Shown here: piece after piece, positions 8,161 through 15,323 of the stretch
Position numbering within the stretch: the first letter of the stretch is position 1
Layout: every line of letters begins with the position of its first letter
Source: Phoronis pallida
Taxonomy: Eukaryota; Phoronida; Phoronidae
Assembly: GCA_028565715.1 (NCBI GenBank)
Contig: JAOXYC010014457.1
Span: 1-15,323 of the forward strand
Reading direction: 5' to 3'
Length of the DNA stretch: 15,323 bases
The notes under the pieces: model-generated
Told to the model about the DNA's origin: nothing
The model's input: only the letters and a program-made list of their open reading frames with translations
Database searches by the model: none
Position numbers and translations under genes: made by a program

Positions 8161-9215
8161 AGATTCAATTCAGCACAACTTGTAAGAAAATGTACGTAAT
8201 ACAATAATTTTTTAACTAGAATGTTGATCCATCATAAAGCAAAACCCCTTTCAAAATGTTTGACTTATTACACAAAATATTATTTTGTATCTCATTGATA
8301 AATTTGGAAAAACATTTAATTTTGATTTATTACATGTCAAACTATGTATTTAAGTTTGTATCATAGGATAAAGGATTCTACACCCGGGGGTTCTTCAATG
8401 CAACATTAAGCAATTATCTATTGCTCAGTGATTGAAAAACAATCTGGCCTGCAAATGAGAGGTACAAAATTCTCCAACCATTAATTAGACAACTGTCCTG
8501 CATACCATTTGCTGTCAATGAATAAAAATCTGCCTTAGAAGAACGTACATGAAAACACTGAGGAACACTCTGACAATGAACAGACATGAACAAATCTCAT
8601 TTGCTCAAGTCCCATAGCACTGCTGCAATTAACATTTCCCATCAGTACTAATTAGAGCAGAAAACTTTGAAATGCTACAATCATAAAAATACATATTAAC
8701 AGGGGATGAGTACAATTGGAAAAAATCATTGTTAATGCATGGGATTGATATTTTCTTGTTTGCACAGAAAATGTCACAGTCATCCACGTGCATTTTGCAT
8801 ATTACAAATCATTTTTCATTAATTCCCAAAATGATTCCCATGTAGGAAGCCAATATCTTTATTGATCAATTTCATTTCAAAATGTTGCCTCATCAAGTGT
8901 TGTTAATTAATTATAGCCTATAAACAACACAGGATTCCAAAAATACAAAAAACACATAATTTGTAACATCCAAGAGATGAACTCACTTCAAACAATGTAA
9001 ACAAATTTTGAGTGTTTATAGGTTATAAATTAAGTTTTACGTCAATGTTTCAAGCTGAATTGTTTCTTGAATTTAGGATTTTCAAAGCATTACAAAACTT
9101 GGCAAATCATGTAAGGAACGAGAAGAGCAACATAATACTGTAACATGTTTTCCCAACACAATAAGGCCTACTGTGATAGTTTTTTTTTTGTTATTAAATA
9201 AGACCTATCAATTTT
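8161..9215. other. AT-rich non-coding stretch, no gene seen
   Basis: Unique-looking AT-rich sequence with homopolymer runs (poly-T at 9180-9189). I see no exon, RNA gene or clear repeat. Confidence 0.5.
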
Positions 9216-9915
9216 CAATAAATCAAAAACTCAACAAATCATGACTGTGACATCAAAAGAGCAAGGAAGAGCCAGTACTGAATGAATCATACTCGAGGAT
9301 CAATTTTCATGACGATCTCAATATCAAAAGCGGCTGGAAGAGTAAGCTTTTGAAATCCATGTACATCCATGTATCATACTAAATACACATTTGTGAACTT
9401 TTTGCTACAAGTACAGAGTGTTGTTGCTGAAAACAAATTCGGGATCAATATGTTAACAAATATTTATGTATTTTACAAAATTCTCAAACCTCAACAAATC
9501 ATAACTCGAGCCACGCAAAGGGCTATCTAATACATGTATCATAATGTTCTTCCCCAATTATAAGTGAATCACAGACAAAATTACATAAATTTTACAAAAT
9601 TCACAAACCTCATCAAATCATTGCGATCTCAATATCAAAAGAATCAGGAAGACTAGATCAAAACACATGTATCATTCTTGCTCAATATAAGTACTGAATC
9701 ACTAGATATACATGTGTATGTGTGCTTGTATTATAGAACTAGACAAAACTATTCAATTAGTAATCAAATCAATTTCAAAAAAATCACAAACCTCAAAAAC
9801 TCATTGCGATCTCAATATATCAGTCCGGAAGAGGTTTAAACACACCTATCATGTTCTTGCTCAATACAAGAACTGAATCACTACATGTGTATGTGTTTGT
9901 ATTATAAAGATGAGT
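9216..9915. repeat. Decayed tandem array of roughly 100-190 bp units
   Basis: Related blocks recur: CACAAACCTCATCAAATCA at about 9600 and CACAAACCTCAAAAACTCA at about 9784, with diverged versions near 9226 and 9486. They are followed by GCGATCTCAATATCA (also near 9313) and GGAAGA, then ATGTATCAT, TTCTTGCTCAATA, TGAATCACTA, ATGTGTATGTGT and TTGTATTATA. The last two units are the most alike. No coding frame runs through the units, so it reads as an old minisatellite/satellite fragment. Confidence 0.65.
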
Positions 9916-10317
9916 TAATCAATATACTTCAAGACTACCATGCAGTTGATTTATGAATAATGCAGCAGAATTCTAATTAGTCTATCTATGTCAATCATTG
10001 TTCTGACCTACTATGGTTTACTAGGGGTTAATGCCATCTCTCTGAGTCAGAAAGGCTTCAATCAGCAAAGTAAAACATGCAAAAGATTTTACAAGATTTA
10101 ATCTAGAAAAATAGAGTAAAAATATCAAGAGGTAAAATTTTCATCCACAATTTTGTGGCTTTTCTTATTTTAAAACATGTATTTGCTCAGAAGACAATAC
10201 CGAGTGGTCAAGGTTAGACAGCCAAGGTTCACCCCTTACATAATATTGAAATTATGATGGCAATTAATTAACAATAACAAAACTGAACAAATACACTTTT
10301 CAAATGCCCCTCTGAAC

Positions 10318-10387
10318 TTTTTCTGTGTGAGACCATAAGTGGAACAATTCATTTTTTCTGTGTGAGACCATAAGTGGAACAATTCAT
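10318..10387. repeat. Perfect 35-bp tandem duplication
   Basis: The unit TTTTTCTGTGTGAGACCATA plus AGTGGAACAATTCAT occurs at 10318-10352 and again, without a mismatch, at 10353-10387. The lack of divergence suggests a recent slippage duplication. Confidence 0.95.
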
Positions 10388-12924
10388 AACAATGTAAACA
10401 ATTCAAAAGATGAATGGTACGTAGAAAAGGGAGAACCACCCTGATATAAAAATATTTTCAATCAGAATTCTACACTGATTTACAAATTATACGAAACTTC
10501 AAAAGGTGTCACAAAAAATTATTGAAAAACATTGAAAACCAAAAATTTCCAGAAGAAATTCCAAGCAGATGTTAAGGTCATTGCCTATCAAAACAGTTGT
10601 CAATGTTGCTGTTCATTAGTTCATTGCATTAATCATCTTTAAACTAATTAATTGACAGAAAATACTCCAGTAGTCACAGTAACTAGCCTTGCATTGCACA
10701 TTAAGGGGCAAAATAGATAAAGTTTGATTCATTGATCAGCAGGGTTTTTGTTCTTCTTGACAACTGGTCAAACAAACTTTTCAATAAATCCTGTTTATTT
10801 TATAAAGTAACAACTTTGACAGAAATTTTATTGAACACAATTCTAACCGATTTATAAGCTTTAAATGCCTTTCAGCATATCATGTATGGCGCCCCTCATT
10901 GGCATCATTCAAATGTTCCCTTTCAAACATTGGGCGCAAAGACATTTTACAATCAGAAACTATAGGAAAACGTTTCTAAAGTAACCCTGCAATGTTGCAG
11001 TAGTTCTAAATGAATTAGCTGAGGAACATGCTTTGTACCAGAATGTCAGTAAATCTGGCAATAAATCCAACATCCCGCCCCCACAATATATACGTAATGT
11101 CCTACCTTCAAGAAAATTGACATACACTCATGAGTAATTCAGAAGTAGCCCGGTAAAAACATCTCGAAGCACTATTGTGAAAGTTCTGTGTCAGTGACTA
11201 ACTCTGTAACTATTGAACTATCAGCAACATAGCATATGTTTGGTTTAAATCTGCCTCCAAGAAATCAACACACCCACGTAAAATCAATACTTGTAATATG
11301 ACAGAGGGATGACTCAAACCAATGAAGAATTGATTCCCAGATTATGATGAACGTATTGATTATTTAGTTATAAACCCATGAGTGAGGACAGCTAGTTCTA
11401 TGCTAGATCTAGACAGTTGATCTATGAATAGCACATTTATAATGTATACATGTTCAGTGTAAAAAACTGAGGTTGCTAATTACCGCCTTTTTTCTTTTTT
11501 TGAAAAACCTTGAAATGAGCATAGCTATGAAGGAATTGTCAACCAATGAAGCATTTGGGTAACTGGAAATTCATAAAAAACCTAGGAATCTTGGGCTCAG
11601 AGCACAAATACTTTAAATGTTGTTTAAAATTATAATTTGTTTTTAACACATGGGTCATAAAATATTTTTCCAAAATGACAATACATCATGAGCTCCTCAT
11701 CAAGGGATATGACCCAAAACAGCATTTTCATTTGATTTCTGTTCCAAAGAAAAAAATTGAGTTAGCCATGAGACCGAAAAAAGGAGGAAAACATGATTTC
11801 ACCAATCTGACCACCCATGCCATCTGTGTCCAACATACCTCAACCACATTCCTAGCACATGTAACCACCACACAATCAACTTTTATATGTTTGTAAGTAT
11901 TCAAGGAGACCACCAACTAAAACCATCTGTGACCTTCTGGTTACCATTTTAGCTACCAGACAAAAACTGTGACTACAACTTAAAGATGAGAAAAAGAGGT
12001 CAAGAAAGTTCTTGTCGTCACCAGAGCCTACCAGAACTCCCTTTGAGACAATAACTCATTCTTTTGATTGACAAACTCATTGAAATATAAATCCAATGTC
12101 AACTCACATAAATCGTCCATCATGATTCCAATGCTGCAAGAACATACAGGAGAAAAAACAAACACTTTCCACCCGCCAAATACCAACAGCTTTCCCAGAG
12201 CTCAACAATCACAACCTAACCACCCAAGCTCCAACCTTCCTATGCAGTCCACCCGTACCCAGCATTGTAATGATCCTACTGAATTTCCAGATACCATGAC
12301 CATTTGACACAACTAATTTACGGCCAGCCTGCACACTCAAGGGTATTTACATAACCACATCAATAAACAGTACAAGCAGCAATGGCCAGTAAGAACAGTG
12401 TGGGCTCTCACTGGGCTTAATGGACCATGGTGATTAGAGGCTGGGTTGAAAGTAAACAGTCATTACAGATAGCTGATACTGTTGGGAGAAATGCTGGACA
12501 AATAAATTATAATGTTTTCTTCTACCTAAGTGCTGTTCCTGTTGCTGATATGGGAATAAACTTGCTGGGAATTGTTGAGTGCCAATTTTGAAGTAGATAT
12601 CAAAATGATAATATTATGAGTTCAGTTGTTAAATGTTAATGTATTCTGGATTTTGGATTTTTTCACAAATATCTTGGCAAGGTTTGGCCAGAGTCTTTTT
12701 AATGAGCATGCGCATAGACACAACTTTTACTTTCAATATTTACAAGGTTATTTTCTAACAATTCCAAATGTTGATTTGGCCAGTTTACCAGAAACTGAAG
12801 ATTAAAGTGTTAGAGCACCAATGCAACATTACCCAGGAACCTAGATGATTGGACAGCTGCCACCAGACCTCACAGTAAACATTTCATGCAAGACATCATC
12901 TTGAAAGGTGAGCTAAACATCACT
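10388..12924. other. Non-coding stretch, no gene supported
   Basis: A minus-strand AAG|GTAGGA donor-like site near 11105 could end a leader exon of the GTPase, without further support. Plus-strand open frames at 11675-11896 and 12068-12307 are His/Thr- or Ser/Pro/Asn-rich with no recognisable domain and no splice context I can defend. Confidence 0.4.
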
Positions 12925-13121
12925 TACCGTACACACCCGGGTATAAACCCATGGATGTTGTGAAGATTATGCCAAAAAACTAGGGAGGACCACTGGTTCT
13001 ATAGCCGAGTGTGCTTTTACCAAATGCATTTATGAACTAGTACAATGCACAACATTGCGATTTTATCAAAACATAGGTTAGGCTAATACCCAGGTGGGCT
13101 TACGCCTGGTTGTGTACGGTA
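12925..13121. mobile_element. 197-bp TA-flanked inverted-repeat element
   Basis: The left end reads TACCGTACACACCCGGGTAT; the right end, read in reverse, is TACCGTACACAACCAGGCGT. The first 26 bases of the ends match at 21 positions, the first 11 perfectly. Both ends begin with TA, which could be a TA target duplication as in Tc1/mariner-like elements. No transposase is encoded. A partly similar CCCAGGTG block follows just outside the right end. Confidence 0.6.
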
Positions 13122-15323
13122 GTATTCCCAGGTGTTAAACCCCTGAATCAAGTTTCAGAAACATTTACACTAGACAGTTGAAACCCATAATGACAGATAT
13201 GTAATGACAATAAATGCACCAATGCAAATAATGTTGATTTGTATTGTCCATTAGCGACAATGTTCTGTGCTGGAATTAATGTACGATACATAAACATGAT
13301 ACAATTATTATCAAGGGATGTATTCAATAATGAAAAAGTAGGCTTGCCTTGCAATAGTGCAGTACTTTCTCGTTTTGCCAAACATGTCATGCATATCATC
13401 ATTTGTGGTAGCTCAGATATTTGGGATTCAATCATAATGATCTTAAAGCTACCAGATTGTCAAAGATGGTGACTGCTTCGTCATCAAGAGTGCAATCCAT
13501 ACTGAGACTTTCACCCCAGTAAAACTTTCGGCAAACTTGATATTTTTCCATTGTTAATTTTAAAACTAAGATTTCAAAAAATTATTAATAGTGCTCATTA
13601 ACTTGTGACCAAATAAAAATAATACAGAGTTAGCTATAATGTATAACCCTTGTCCTAACTGAAGAGGTCCTTGTCCTCAATTATCATTTGGACCCATCTT
13701 TCAGCACCTGTCTTGATCACTGTGGCTGGAAGTTTAAACAGAGGTTAATGAGGTCCTCAACTTATAATCCCATACACTATCAATGACTTGTGGTCTCAAT
13801 AATGACACTTCTCTCAGCCAAACCATCTGTTTACACTATCAAACTGCCTGAAATGTATACAACATTTCAGCAATCAAACCCTATTGTTCCATGACAATAA
13901 TGCTAACATTGACCAGATACATTTGAGCAATTGAGTTTTGAATGCAATTTGGACTTAATACTTTTCTTCAAAAAATTTAAAAAATTACCGTTAGTCCAAA
14001 GTGGACTTCATGGATTCTTATCAAATAAACCAACACCTGACTGTAACATTGGACAATTCCGAGTTTACAATTGGAAATTGAATGTACCATAGAAAGTTAA
14101 ACAGGTCTATTCCCAGGCAAAGTATAAGGAACTAATTATAGGCATCTGGAATGGAGAAGTACCAGTTACACAGTGGCCATTTAAATGTAATCATTCAATT
14201 GAGTTATTTGTCTCCAAGACATGTTGGAAAACAACAAAACCTTTAATGGGGTCTTACAGGTCATTCAAAGAATTCCTGGTTGCCATGTAAAATTTGAACA
14301 ACCAATAACAGTGTCAAGTGGACAGTCTTGTTAAAAAGCTACATTTTCGAGGGTAATTTTGCCCAAGTCCTGGTGAAGATAATCCATGATGTAAAACCAT
14401 AGACGGGATGCCTCAGATTTTTCATACCCTTAAGTTCATCCTTCATAAAAATCAATCTGTCAAACATCACTTCTGGTCTGTTGAGTAAAAAGCCACAAAT
14501 CTTTAAAACCAGACTATTTCTGGATTCCACAAGCTTTCTAACAAGTGAGCATAAAATTCAGATACGTAACCATGATTTCTGGCCAACAGTAATGTAAGAG
14601 GTTACAGTAAATTCTATTTTATAAGTAATAAATTTTGAAAAGACAGATAATTTCAGAACAGTATGTTGTCTTTTTTAATAGAAAAATACTTGTGCAAAGA
14701 ACTATGTGATCCAGGATCAACTTTGGTCAATAGGTCTGCTATTCTTGAGTATGGTTTCAGAGATGAACTGCATGCATTGAAAACATACAATGCCTATTGG
14801 TAAAATACAAACTGGGCAAGGGTTTTGCCTGATTGGCATCCGAACCAAACAAACAAACTGCATATTTCATATAAACATTTGGCTCTGCAAAAGAGGAAGG
14901 TTTTAAAGAAAAAGAAAGATTTAGAGATGGGTGGACATTGTTGATATCTATTTCAAGCGAGGAAAATCAGATAAGAGGATGGTTTCTATATCTGCTTGAT
15001 CTCAGAATGCCTGCATTCCATCATGAGAGGTTGACCACATAAAATATCTCATGGTGAACATGGTGAAAATATACAAAGGAAAATTATACATTTTCTAGAT
15101 GTTTAAAAATTGAATTTCTTAGATAATTTTGGTAGCCAGTGAGTGTATGTCATCCATAAGTTTTAAATAAATAACATGTTGTGAATGGTAATTCATGAAA
15201 ATAATTGACAAAACTGTCCTTGACAATTTTTAAAATGGTTTCATTGGAGTCAAAATTGCCAAGTCATAATTTGTACATCTTTCATTCCAAATTAAATTAT
15301 CATGTTTGTTACTGATGCATATG
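13122..15323. other. Non-coding flank, no gene supported
   Basis: I find no recognisable exon on either strand. Open frames at 13239-13472 (plus) and 14339-14530 (minus) encode 77 and 63 residues with varied composition, but I recognise no family and see no convincing splice partners. A lineage-specific exon cannot be excluded for the 14339-14530 frame. Confidence 0.4.

Noticed and set aside
12068-12307. 79-codon plus-strand frame rich in Ser, Pro, Asn and Thr
   Set aside because: It contains a HTGEK-like string that recalls C2H2 zinc-finger linkers, but the flanking Cys and His pattern of a zinc finger is absent.
13239-13472. 77-codon plus-strand frame
   Set aside because: No recognisable domain, overlapped by an equally long minus-strand frame, and no splice context.
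14339-14530. 63-codon minus-strand frame with varied composition
   Set aside because: No family recognised and no clear acceptor or donor pair. Left as a possible lineage-specific exon only.
1-15323. Bacterial-type defence, CRISPR or phage system
   Set aside because: There are no long prokaryotic frames, no Shine-Dalgarno-led gene runs and no regularly spaced repeats; the spliced GTPase shows the DNA is eukaryotic.

Overview
The window is AT-rich nuclear DNA from an animal. It carries one recognisable protein-coding gene, on the minus strand between 3229 and 6699. The gene is split into five coding exons with canonical GT-AG introns, and its product is a complete 195-residue Rho-family small GTPase. 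The protein is closest to the invertebrate Mig-2/Mtl class of Rac-like GTPases (GDGTVGKT P-loop, [18 protein letters not shown]) and ends in the CAAX box CLVM. That class, together with the many short transposon remnants, points to an invertebrate bilaterian. A lophotrochozoan such as a mollusc is my best guess, but the sequence does not prove it.

Layout: 1-3228 is non-coding DNA downstream of the gene, holding the gene's likely 3' UTR and two partial copies of a foldback repeat (1-41 and 2005-2281). 3229-6699 is the GTPase gene. Three of its four coding introns carry repeats: a complete foldback element in intron 4 (3656-4001), an element with 18-bp inverted ends in intron 3 (4268-4650), and a non-autonomous hAT-type element with a perfect 8-bp target duplication in intron 1 (5910-6338). 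A 15-bp-stem hairpin (6395-6437) also lies in intron 1. 6702-15323 lies upstream of the gene and has no recognisable coding exon. It holds a 120-bp MITE-like element (8041-8160), a decayed tandem array (about 9216-9915), a perfect 35-bp tandem duplication (10318-10387) and a 197-bp TA-flanked element (12925-13121).

A splice acceptor sits two bases before the start codon, so the 5' UTR must come at least partly from an upstream non-coding exon. The promoter therefore lies further up, either in 6702-15323 or beyond the window. The other short open frames are AT-rich or low-complexity and show no recognisable domain. I see no operon, CRISPR array, phage or bacterial system. The main interest is the gene's subfamily and lipid-anchor signal, and the cluster of small transposons inside and around it.
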